Positions 8,955 to 16,899 of a stretch of 64,000 nucleotides of DNA are shown here, in pieces. The stretch is from Desulfurobacterium thermolithotrophum DSM 11699 (lineage in GTDB: Bacteria; Aquificota; Aquificia; Desulfurobacteriales; Desulfurobacteriaceae): positions 688,501-752,500 of the forward strand of contig NC_015185.1 in NCBI RefSeq assembly GCF_000191045.1. The letters are read 5' to 3'. Every line of letters begins with the position of its first letter. Position 1 is the stretch's first letter. Both the position numbers and the translations under genes were made by a program. The notes under the pieces were generated by a model, which saw only the letters and a list, made by a program, of their open reading frames with translations, made no database searches and was not told the DNA's origin.

Positions 8955-10940
8955 ATGAAAAGAAGATTTAAAGTTGTTTCACCTTTTAAGCCAAAGGGAG
9001 ATCAACCTAAGGCTATAAAAGAACTTTCTGAAGGAATTAAAAAAGGTCTTAAGTACCAAACTCTTCTTGGTATTACAGGTAGCGGTAAGACTTACACAAT
9101 TGCAAAAGTCATTGAAGAAGTTCAAAAACCAACTCTTGTTATTTCTCACAACAAAGTTCTTGCTGCTCAGCTTTATCATGAGCTAAAAAACTTTTTTCCA
9201 GAAAATGCAGTTGAATACTTTATAAGTTACTACGATTATTACCAGCCAGAAAGTTACATTCCAAGTAGAGATCTTTATATAGAAAAAGATTGCTCTATTA
9301 ATCCTGTAATAGACAGAATGAGACATTCTGCAACGGTTTCTCTTCTTACAAGACAAGATGTTATAGTTGTTTCTTCTGTTTCTTGTATTTATGGCCTTGG
9401 TTCACCAGATTACTACAAAACTCTTTCATTAAGATTTCAAGTTGGAGAAGAAATCGAAAGAGATGAAGTTATTAGAAAGCTTGTAACACTTGGGTATGAA
9501 AGAAGCGAGTATGAGTTAAAACCTGGAATTTTCAAAGTTAGAGGTGACGTTATAGACATTTTTCCTGCCGATGTTGAAGACCATTTTGTAAGGGTTGAGC
9601 TTTTTGGAGATGAGGTTGATTCAATTGTTATGCTTGACTATTTCAACCAGAAAGTCTTGAAGGAGTTTAATTCTTATACAGTCTATCCTGCTTCCCACTA
9701 TGCAACTCCTTACTCAAAGATAGTTGAGGCTGTTCAGTCTATAGAAAAGGAGCTTGAAGAAAGAGTAAAGTACTTTTTAAGAGAAGGAAAAGAACTTGAG
9801 GCAAGGAGAATTGAACAGAGAACAAAATATGATATTGAGCTTCTTCTTGAAATAGGTCACTGTAAAGGAATAGAGAACTACTCAAGACATCTTGATGGTA
9901 GAAAACCTGGAGAGCCTCCGTTTACACTTCTGAATTACTTTCCAGATGATTTTCTTGTTGTCATAGATGAGTCACACGTAACAGTTCCTCAGATTAAGGC
10001 TATGTGGAGAGGAGATAGAGCTAGAAAGTATAATCTTATTGAACATGGTTTTAGACTGCCTTCAGCTTATGACAATAGACCTTTAAACTTTGAAGAATTT
10101 TTAAAGCGAGTTCCCCAAGCAATTTTTGTCTCTGCAACTCCAGGACCTTTTGAACTTGAAGTTTCTGAAAAAGTTGTTGAACAGATAATAAGACCAACAG
10201 GACTCCTTGATCCAATAGTTGAAGTAAGGAAAACAGAAGGACAAATAGATCACTTAATATCTGAGATAAAAAAGAGAGTAGAAAAAAACGAAAGAATTCT
10301 TATTACAACACTTACTAAAAAGAGTGCCGAAGAGCTTTCTAAATACCTTCTTGAAAAAGGAATAAAAGCAAAATACATGCATTCGGAGATAGATTCAGTT
10401 GAAAGAGTTGAAATCATAAGAGGATTAAGAAGTGGAGAATTTGATGTTCTTGTGGGAGTTAACCTCTTAAGAGAAGGTCTTGACCTTCCAGAAGTATCAC
10501 TTGTTGCAATACTTGATGCAGACAAAGAAGGTTTCTTAAGATCGACTACCTCTTTAATTCAAACTATTGGTAGAGCGGCAAGAAATGTAAACGGAAAAGT
10601 AATTCTTTATGCTGACAAAATTACTCCTTCTATGAAAAAAGCAATCGAAGAAACAGAAAGAAGAAGGAAAATTCAAAAAGAATACAACAAGAAATACGGT
10701 ATAACACCTCAAACTGTAAAGAGAGCTCTTGAAACAAGTATTCTTGAAGATGCAGGAATAATGCCTTTTTACAAGAAGGAAGAAAGGGAGAACACTCCAA
10801 AGACAGAAGAAGAGTTACTTAAAGAAATAGCTCGTCTTGAAAAAGAAATGAAAGAAGCAGCAAAAAATTGGGAATTTGAAAGAGCAGCAGAGTTAAGAGA
10901 TAAGATTAAGGAACTTCAGAAATTGCTAATTCCTTCTTAA
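8955..10940 (+). CDS. uvrB: Excinuclease ABC subunit UvrB
   Basis: DNA damage-verifying helicase-like subunit of nucleotide excision repair, cytoplasmic, partner of UvrA and UvrC. Full length at 661 residues. Walker [11 protein letters not shown] lies near residue 40; the damage-probing beta-hairpin region shows [12 protein letters not shown] (~residues 92-103). DESH is helicase motif II, FVSATPG is motif III, and [11 protein letters not shown] is motif VI. A C-terminal UVR motif ([13 protein letters not shown]) binds UvrC. The start agrees with the conserved [17 protein letters not shown] opening. No good Shine-Dalgarno precedes it (only a GGA ~15 bases upstream). It stands alone next to the mobile-element region. 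Confidence 0.98.
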   Translation: MKRRFKVVSPFKPKGDQPKAIKELSEGIKKGLKYQTLLGITGSGKTYTIAKVIEEVQKPTLVISHNKVLAAQLYHELKNFFPENAVEYFISYYDYYQPESYIPSRDLYIEKDCSINPVIDRMRHSATVSLLTRQDVIVVSSVSCIYGLGSPDYYKTLSLRFQVGEEIERDEVIRKLVTLGYERSEYELKPGIFKVRGDVIDIFPADVEDHFVRVELFGDEVDSIVMLDYFNQKVLKEFNSYTVYPASHYATPYSKIVEAVQSIEKELEERVKYFLREGKELEARRIEQRTKYDIELLLEIGHCKGIENYSRHLDGRKPGEPPFTLLNYFPDDFLVVIDESHVTVPQIKAMWRGDRARKYNLIEHGFRLPSAYDNRPLNFEEFLKRVPQAIFVSATPGPFELEVSEKVVEQIIRPTGLLDPIVEVRKTEGQIDHLISEIKKRVEKNERILITTLTKKSAEELSKYLLEKGIKAKYMHSEIDSVERVEIIRGLRSGEFDVLVGVNLLREGLDLPEVSLVAILDADKEGFLRSTTSLIQTIGRAARNVNGKVILYADKITPSMKKAIEETERRRKIQKEYNKKYGITPQTVKRALETSILEDAGIMPFYKKEERENTPKTEEELLKEIARLEKEMKEAAKNWEFERAAELRDKIKELQKLLIPS

Positions 10941-10983
10941 AATTAGGATTTAATCTCAGAAAAGACTATAGAATTTTTACTTA

Positions 10984-11329
10984 GTGAACTACTCCTTCCT
11001 TACGGAAGGAGCTTCTGAGGGAGTTTGGTAGGTTATTCCTACCCTTATCCCTCTGGGTGGGTTCACTCCACCCTCTACTCCTATCCCTGCAAAAAGCAGA
11101 GATTCGGAGATACCTTCTATCTCGCTCCAGTCCCCACCCCACGCCTGCACAAAGCAGACGGACCGTCTACTGGAGCCTCTTTCCCGGCCTATTCAGTTGT
11201 TCAAAGACCTTGCGGTAGGTGTTCACCTACCGCTCCTTTCACCACCCTTAGCTGGTTTTCAACTCCTTCTGGAGTCGGTGGTGAAAGTAATCTCTTACTT
11301 TTGTAATTTATTCTACGGTTGTTAAATTT
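10984..11329 (-). mobile_element. Relic of a TnpB (IS200/IS605-type) element: 3' end of tnpB and structured right end
   Basis: A GC-rich island (about half G+C by count of one line, against a much lower background) with no intact gene. Perfect stems: 10992-10999 with 11004-11011; 11027-11032 with 11038-11043; 11212-11221 with 11224-11233; 11237-11246 with 11277-11286. On the minus strand a stop-free frame runs about 70 codons and ends in SEAPSVRKE, like the C-terminal tail of many IS605-type TnpB proteins (EAPSVR.., compare EAGSPSL in the intact copy at 21.7 kb). The terminal hairpin followed by a TCAC end matches the right end of that copy. The remainder of tnpB is gone; the island abuts the IS481 copy. 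Confidence 0.55.
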
Positions 11330-12385
11330 TGTTCGAGTTCAATACATGGTGGACACCTTGATGGTTTTTAATATATTCCTCAAACTTCTCAGCGGGAGTC
11401 TTGTAATTTAAAGAGTGATGGGGTCTAAGAAAGTTGTAAATCTTTAAATACTCAAAAAGTTTTTTATTCATCTCATCAACAGTCGGTTCTGTTCCTTCTA
11501 TCATCCATAGTTCACTTTCTGTCGTTTGAATAAACCTTTCTACATGCGCATTAGTCTTGGGAGATTTCGGATAACTAAAGTAGTGTTCTATCCCTTTTCT
11601 TTTAAGATATTCGTCTAACTCCCCTAAAAATTCGCTCCCGTTATCCGTTTGAACTTTCTCTATCTTGAAGGGAAGAAATTTTTCAAGTTCTTCAAAAAAC
11701 CTTCTTCCGCTCCTGCTGCTTTTTGTAGAATAAACCTTGGCAAATGCTATTCGGGTGAACTTGTCTATTGCCGTGAACTGGTAAAAGGTTTTACCGCACC
11801 AGTAGAGGTATTTAACGTCCATGAGGATTGTTCCTGGTTTGTCTGCTCTTAGTCCTTTTCTGGTGCGGTTCTTTTTCCCTTTCTGTTTCTTCCTCTTGTA
11901 GGTACTTTTTAGTTTCCAGGTTCTTTCTATTAGTCCGTGTCTTTTGAGAACCCTGTAAACTGTAGAGGATGATATTTTTACATTTAGGTATCTTTCCATG
12001 AAGGCTGCTATCTTTTCTTTGCTCCAGGTTGGGAATTTTTCCCTTATTGTGACGATGATGTGTTCTATTTCTGGTTCTGTTTGGGGTTGTCTTACTTTAT
12101 GAGGTCTTTTGTTTCTGTCTTGGAGTCCTTCTATCCCGTACTTGTCGTATCTTTTTTCCACTTGTAGAAGGTTGTTGGACTGATGCCAAAGTATCTGCAT
12201 GTTTTTCTGGCGTTGCCTGTTTTGTGGTAGTACTCTATCCATTTCAGTCTCCTTTTAACGTTTCTGTCTTTTGTTAGGTCAAGTTTCTTTTTTACTCTTC
12301 TTCCTTCTTTCAGGGTTTCTTTGAATGCTGTATTTGTGCTTGATATATGGAGGGATGTTCCTTTGAATCTTTTCAATTGTTTCAT
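11322..12385 (-). pseudogene. IS481-type transposase, frameshifted
   Basis: DDE integrase-type transposase split into two frames: an N-terminal part with the helix-turn-helix (start ATG at 12385 after a GGAGG site, running to a stop at 12131) and a C-terminal part from about 12150 to 11322 with the catalytic core (LMDVKYLY, VQTDNGSEF, NAHVERFIQ, the three D,D,E positions). Compared with the intact copy, one A is missing from the coding-strand A-tract just after FYKWKK. Ribosomal or RNA polymerase slippage on the A6 run could restore some full-length product; otherwise it is dead. The stop codon lies in flanking DNA, beyond the IS end. Confidence 0.88.
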
Positions 12386-12453
12386 CGGTGGACACCTCCT
12401 TCTGGGATTCAAAGGTTATTTTAGGGTGTCCACCTTCTATCTGAACTTCAACA
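11330..12453 (-). mobile_element. IS481-type insertion sequence, copy 1 (1124 bp, transposase frameshifted)
   Basis: Nearly identical to the copy at 16917-18041 but one base shorter. Ends are imperfect inverted repeats of about 30 bp, starting TGTT on each side and sharing the core GGTGGACACC. The one-base difference is a 6-T instead of 7-T run at 12152-12157 in the transposase gene. Flanks show no target-site duplication (AATTT left, CTTTC right), so the copy has probably been involved in a deletion or recombination after insertion. It lies between a TnpB relic and the tail of the broken HgdB-type gene. Confidence 0.88.
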
Positions 12454-13735
12454 CTTTCAATAAACGCTTCAACCCTTGTCTTGATCTGTCCAACATCCTC
12501 CATTGAATAGTCAGACTCTATTCTTAGGACCGGAATGCCCTCTGCCTGGAGCCTGTCCTGTCTATGACCTTCTTAGACTCAACGTTGTAAGTGTGGCAGA
12601 AGGAAAGTGAGTAGTAGATAATTCCGTCAGCCTTTTTCTCTTTATACATTCTAATTATTTTTTCTATTCTTTCTTCGTTTGGAGTAAAACAAGCACAATC
12701 TATTTTCATGTACCTTTCAAGCATCCTTTCAATAAGATCGTCAACCGTTTTTGCTCCTTCAATATCAATGTTGTCTTTGTAGTATCTATGGCCTATGCAT
12801 GCTTCTTCGTTGATTATTACACCTCCCGTTGTTTCAACTACATGGTGTAGTTTCCAGTTTGGAAGAGCCATAGGTGTTCCAATGACCATAATCCTTGGAG
12901 TACCTGGAGGAACTACAGAAATTCCTTTTTCTATTCTCTCCTCTAACTCATCGCAAAGCTCGTGTACTTTTCTCGTAAACCTGTCCGGATCATCATAGAA
13001 GGATATCTGATTGACTAAAAGTCCATCCTTACTGCTTATAGGGACAACTTCAGGGTTTGCACTCCTTAGATAGTCAAGTCTCTGCATTGCTTCTCTTTTC
13101 TTGTTTATCTTCTCTATACCCTCTTTGAGCTCTTCAAATGTTAGCTCTCTACCGATAATCTCTTCAATGTGTTTCTTAAAGTCGTAGATTTCCTGACGCC
13201 AGAGATTCTTCTCCCTCTCTCTCTTCATCTGAGGGATGTGCATTACGTGGGTCGGATGGAGTTTATTGAGAAGTTCCCAGGTCTTTTTCTTTGCCTCACA
13301 GGTTGTCTCACCATAGATGAAGTCTGAAGACTGTGTATAGGGACAAGTTCTCTGAACTTTAAAGCCGTAAGCAGACTTGATAAGGGGACAGATATTTCTC
13401 GGAAGGTCCCTTTCGGCGTCTGGAATTGAAAACTGAGCACCTCCACAGAGGCCATAGCAAGCTCCACCAGCACCAATAACGATTTCTTCCGGGACAAATA
13501 TGCAGAAAGTACCAACAAGAGGTTTACCTTGCTTCTTTATCTCAAGGAGCTCCACTATTCTCTTGCCGTGAATCTCGCTCATCAGCCAGTCAAAATACTC
13601 CATTCCTTTTGGCCTATTCTTCTGTTTAAGGAAGATTTCAGGGTAAATCTGAAAAAGAGCACTCATGAGCTCTTCGTGCTTTTCAATATCCATACTGAGC
13701 TCTTTGTAGATTTCTACATAGTCAGCAGCAGCCAC
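12454..13735 (-). pseudogene. Double-cubane/HgdB-type 2-hydroxyacyl-CoA dehydratase-family reductase, broken
   Basis: Member of the BcrC/BadD/HgdB family of ATP-activated Fe-S reductases, in the group known as double-cubane cluster proteins. Family cysteines are visible: [37 protein letters not shown] and SFCHTYN. The main frame runs from 13735 to a premature stop at 12524. The family C-terminus ([29 protein letters not shown]) is readable in another frame at 12454-12556. The break is a 5-bp tandem duplication (GACAG twice in the coding strand, near 12555), after which IS481 copy 1 removed the natural stop. No activase (HgdC-type) gene is adjacent. Start ATG follows AGGTGT. Confidence 0.85.
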
Positions 13736-13857
13736 AAGACACCTCCAATATGATTTCCTTAATCAATATAATTTTCTTAAATTTTAACAAACTCTATTGA
13801 ATATCGATAAAATCTATAACAAAACAGAAAAATATAACCATCAATTTTTAGCTACAC

Positions 13858-13886
13858 TTGACAATATGTATTAGAAATACTATATT
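13858..13886 (+). promoter_or_regulatory. Sigma-70-type promoter for IS607 tnpA, probably giving a leaderless mRNA
   Basis: TTGACA at 13858-13863, a 17-bp spacer, and TATATT at 13881-13886. The ATG of tnpA is at 13894, only 7 bases beyond the -10 box, so transcription would start at or one base before the start codon. The -35 lies in the terminal repeat of the element. Confidence 0.7.
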
Positions 13887-13893
13887 TCAGGGT

Positions 13894-14496
13894 ATGAAAG
13901 CAAGGGAAGTAATGGAAATACTACGGATTTCAAGGTCAACCCTTAGGAACTTGAGAAAAGAAGGAATTTTGAAAGCTGAAAGACTTCCCAATGGACACTA
14001 TGAGTTTGACCCTGAAAGTGTTTACAAGTATCTCCTTGAAAAGAGTGGAAAATCAGTAGAAAGGAAAACAGTTATTTACGCAAGAGTGTCAACTCCTAAA
14101 CAGAAGCAGGATTTAATCAACCAAATAGAAGTAGCAAAAAATTTCTGTATAGCAAGAGGGTGGAAGATAGACGGGGTTTATAAAGATATTGCAAGTGCTT
14201 TAAACTTTGACAAGAGAAAAGATTTTCATCTTCTACTTAACGAAATTCTCTCCTACCGCATAGCTAAGGTGGTGATAACGTTTAAGGATAGACTTATGAG
14301 AACAGGATTTAACTTTTTTGAGAACCTGTTCAAGCGTTACGGAACGGAAATTGTTGTAATTAACAACTACACCAATGAGAAGAACGACACAGAAGAGATA
14401 ATTGAAGAGATAATTACCCTTCTACATTCATTTTCAATGAAGTTTTACAGCAACCGAAGGAAAATCAGAAAGGTTTTAGAAGATGCAATCAAATAG
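13894..14496 (+). CDS. tnpA: IS607-family serine recombinase (TnpA)
   Basis: Site-specific serine recombinase that moves IS607-type elements. Residues ~1-55 are a MerR-like helix-turn-helix (MKAREVMEILRISRSTLRNLRKEG). The resolvase domain follows, with YARVSTPKQKQDL carrying the catalytic Ser and RDRLMRTGF-like FKDRLMRTGFNFFENLF downstream, ending at a resolvase helix. About 200 residues, normal for the family. The ATG at 13894 is preferred to a TTG 36 bases upstream because the latter falls in the -35 box and the conserved domain begins at MKAREVM. The gene overlaps tnpB by 14 bases. Confidence 0.93.
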   Translation: MKAREVMEILRISRSTLRNLRKEGILKAERLPNGHYEFDPESVYKYLLEKSGKSVERKTVIYARVSTPKQKQDLINQIEVAKNFCIARGWKIDGVYKDIASALNFDKRKDFHLLLNEILSYRIAKVVITFKDRLMRTGFNFFENLFKRYGTEIVVINNYTNEKNDTEEIIEEIITLLHSFSMKFYSNRRKIRKVLEDAIK

Positions 14497-16054
14497 AGTT
14501 TTGAACATTAGAATATCGGGAAAAGAGAGGAAAGAAAAGGTCAGGAAACTCCTACTTGACCTTGCTCACTTTAAAAACCTCTTAATACTTCTTATCAGGA
14601 GATACAAAGAGCTTTACGGATACTATCCGACTGACCAGTCAATCCTCTACGGACTCATAAAAGAAGGAGAATATTCCTCTAAGAAAGAAGAAAAACTCAA
14701 AAGTTTTAGAGAGGTTAAAGAAAACATCTTAAAAGATGAAGAACTTACGAGATTCTTAAAAGCTCTAAAAGAGCAGAAAAAGAAAACCGACAACAATTAC
14801 ATTCTTCAGCAGGTTATAAGAGACGTAGTGAAAAGTTTCAAAAGCTACAGGAAAGCATACAAAGAGTATCTAAAAAGTCCGAAAAAATTCAAAGGGACTC
14901 CCAGATCTCCAAAACCGAAGAAGCTAAAGTATTTGATGAACTTTTCGGTAGAACTCAACGTAAACACGTTTAAACGTTTAGAGGACAGCATCCTGATAAG
15001 CTTAAGAATCAACAACAAAGAATTTCTGAAAGTAAAACTACCCAAAGACTTTGACTTTGAAGTCAAGAGTATAAGACTGAAACTTTTTGGAACAGACGTT
15101 TATGCAGATGTTGTTTACAAAGCAGAACTTCCGAAAGTAGAAAAGACAGGAAAGCACGTAGCAGGTATAGACTTGGGACTCAACAACCTGATAACACTCC
15201 TTTCAACAAACAAAGACCTTAAGAGCTTTATAGTTTCGGGAAAAGAGATAAAAGCATTCAACCAGTGGTATAACAAAGAAAAGAGCAAACTCCAATCGGA
15301 AATAGACACCATCAGGAACAAGCTTTCGCAAGTAGAAGATGAAAAAGAAGGAGAAAGCTTAAAACAGTTAATTACAGAAAAACTTATAAGACTCAAAGAA
15401 CTATCGGCATACAGAAAGAGGAAAATAGACAACGACTTTCACAAGATAAGCAGGAAGGTAGTTGACGTTCTAAAAGCTACTGACCACAAAAAGCTCTACA
15501 TAGGGAAAGGAGCGACAGAGAGTAAGGACGGAGTGAATCTTGGAAAGAAAAACAACCAGCATTTTGTATCAATTCCGTTCAGGAGACTAATAGAACTTAT
15601 CAAATACAAAGCGGAAGAATTAGGGATAAAGGTTTTTGAAATAGAAGAACCATTTACCTCAAAGACCTCACCCTTTGCAGACATATTTGAGGTCAAAAGA
15701 ATAGGGAAAGAATATCTAAAAGCGAAAGAAGAAGGGGATAAGGATTTACTTAAAGAACTCCTCATCAAGCTTAAAAAACTTACGCAAGCTGTTAGGAGAC
15801 GCAGAGGAGTTTTAAAAGACAAAGTTTTAGACAAGATTTTCAATGCTGACTGTGTAGGAGCATACAACATAATCAGAGTGGGAGAGAACTCCCCAAGACT
15901 GATTAAGGACTTGAAACTTTTGTTTATTAAGCTCTGTAATCCGATTAGATTTAAGTTGACAGATTTTCTCTACAAAGTATCCTGCGAGTCTCTCTGCGAA
16001 TGCAGGGGGATAGCGGGTAGTAGTTCGCTTTTAAGCAGGGTTGAGTCCTTTTGA
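14483..16054 (+). CDS. tnpB: TnpB, IS607-associated, RNA-guided endonuclease family, zinc-ribbon-less form
   Basis: TnpB/Fanzor-type protein of 523 residues. RuvC-I is AGIDLGLNNL (Asp230) and RuvC-III is NADCVGAYNI (Asp455). The usual CxxC zinc ribbon between them is absent; instead there is EIEEPFTSKTSPFAD (residues ~386-400) and a basic RRRRG stretch. At the place where a RuvC-II Glu is usually found (IVVE) the sequence reads LYIGKG, so a Glu in the EIEEPF segment may substitute, as appears typical of this TnpB subgroup. Family members cut DNA guided by an omega-RNA encoded at the element's right end. The last ~45 codons overlap the putative RNA. Confidence 0.92.
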   Translation: MQSNRVLNIRISGKERKEKVRKLLLDLAHFKNLLILLIRRYKELYGYYPTDQSILYGLIKEGEYSSKKEEKLKSFREVKENILKDEELTRFLKALKEQKKKTDNNYILQQVIRDVVKSFKSYRKAYKEYLKSPKKFKGTPRSPKPKKLKYLMNFSVELNVNTFKRLEDSILISLRINNKEFLKVKLPKDFDFEVKSIRLKLFGTDVYADVVYKAELPKVEKTGKHVAGIDLGLNNLITLLSTNKDLKSFIVSGKEIKAFNQWYNKEKSKLQSEIDTIRNKLSQVEDEKEGESLKQLITEKLIRLKELSAYRKRKIDNDFHKISRKVVDVLKATDHKKLYIGKGATESKDGVNLGKKNNQHFVSIPFRRLIELIKYKAEELGIKVFEIEEPFTSKTSPFADIFEVKRIGKEYLKAKEEGDKDLLKELLIKLKKLTQAVRRRRGVLKDKVLDKIFNADCVGAYNIIRVGENSPRLIKDLKLLFIKLCNPIRFKLTDFLYKVSCESLCECRGIAGSSSLLSRVESF

Positions 16055-16106
16055 CTACCAGTTATGTGGTAATTTAACTACATTTTAATACATCTAGTAG
16101 TCAAAG
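15960..16106 (+). ncRNA. Putative omega-RNA scaffold/right end of the IS607-type element
   Basis: By analogy with characterised TnpB systems, the guide RNA scaffold overlaps the 3' end of tnpB and stops at the right end, with the guide taken from flanking DNA. Supporting structure: an outer perfect 9-bp stem TTTGACTAC (16050-16058) with GTAGTCAAA (16097-16105), enclosing an inner stem TACCA (16056-16060) with TGGTA (16067-16071); the two overlap slightly and would be alternatives. The 5' limit is a guess. Inference only. Confidence 0.35.
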
Positions 16107-16588
16107 GGAATACCTTAAATAGAAGAGGTTTTTTCCAGATAGCTTTAGAAAAGTTCAAAACTGCTAAAAGGTATAACATTCCATTTTCTGTAATTTTGCT
16201 TGATATTGACTATTTTAAAAAAATTAACGATACCTATGGTCACACAGTTGGAGATAAAGTAATTGCAGAAATGGCACTCATCTTAAAAAATAATCTGAGA
16301 GAAAGTGATGCTATCGGTCGTTTTGGTGGGGAGGAATTCATCATTGCCTGTAGTCATACTAACTTTGATCAAGCAGTATTACTGGTTGAAAAAATTCAAG
16401 ATCTGGTAAGAAAGCACTTTATACATTATCATGATAGAAAAATAAGGTTTACAGTGAGTATAGGATTTTTAACACTTGAAAATCCAGCAAAAAGAAGGCT
16501 TGACTTTGAAAAAATTATCCATCTAGCAGATAAAGCACTTTATCTTGCCAAAGAGATAAGAAATAGTGCTGTAGGAATAAAACTATAA
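16106..16588 (+). pseudogene. 3' fragment of a GGDEF diguanylate cyclase gene, cut by the IS607-type element
   Basis: The open frame contains a GGDEF domain from TLNRRGFFQIALEKF through ILLDIDYFKKINDTYGHTVGDKVI and the active-site FGGEEF to DKALYLAKE. It starts abruptly inside the NRR motif at the right end of the IS607-type element, without its own start codon or ribosome-binding site (a TTG at 16196 is internal). An N-terminal sensor and the first domain residues are missing. A 24-codon open stretch left of the element (13788-13857, ending HQFLAT) may be what remains of the upstream part. As it stands, no functional c-di-GMP cyclase is expected. The stop is two bases from tRNA-Ser. Confidence 0.8.
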
Positions 16589-16589
16589 A

Positions 16590-16684
<95 letters not shown>

Positions 16685-16690
16685 TAAGAA

Positions 16691-16766
<76 letters not shown>

Positions 16767-16773
16767 GATTTTC

Positions 16774-16868
16774 TGGCGGAGGGGGAGGGATTTGAACCCC
16801 CGGAGGGCTGGTTAGACCCTCAGGTGATTTCAAGTCACCCGCCTTCAGCCAGACTCGGCCACCCCTCC
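16774..16868 (-). tRNA. tRNA-Ser(UGA)
   Basis: Acceptor GGAGGGG pairs with CCCCTCC; anticodon loop CTTGAAA gives TGA; long variable arm (GAGGGTCTAACCAGCCCTC); T-arm GGGGGTTCAAATCCCTC; encoded CCA. Lies about 50 bases from the left end of IS481 copy 2. Confidence 0.96.
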
Positions 16869-16899
16869 AATTGCGTAAGTGAAAAATATACCTTATGTT

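Larger units (their letters stand above)
13857..16106 (+). mobile_element. IS607-type element (serine recombinase + TnpB)
   Basis: Two overlapping genes, a MerR/resolvase-type tnpA and tnpB, define the IS607 family. Approximate ends are set by related terminal sequences in opposite orientation: TTGAC then ATGTATT at 13858 on the left, and the reverse complement of TTGACTACTAGATGTATT ending at about 16105 on the right. The right end abuts GGG (IS607 elements favour GG targets). The element sits inside a GGDEF gene whose 3' half continues immediately to the right. Exact boundaries would need an empty site. Confidence 0.8.

Noticed and set aside
11025-11306. 93-codon plus-strand ORF in the GC-rich island
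   Set aside because: Cys/Pro/Ser/Tyr-rich composition with no family likeness; the region is better explained as a structured TnpB relic read on the minus strand.
12131-12412. Programmed IS3-type frameshifting as the reason for the split transposase
   Set aside because: The second copy encodes the whole protein in one frame with one extra A, so the split is a mutation; the terminal repeats also fit IS481 rather than IS3.
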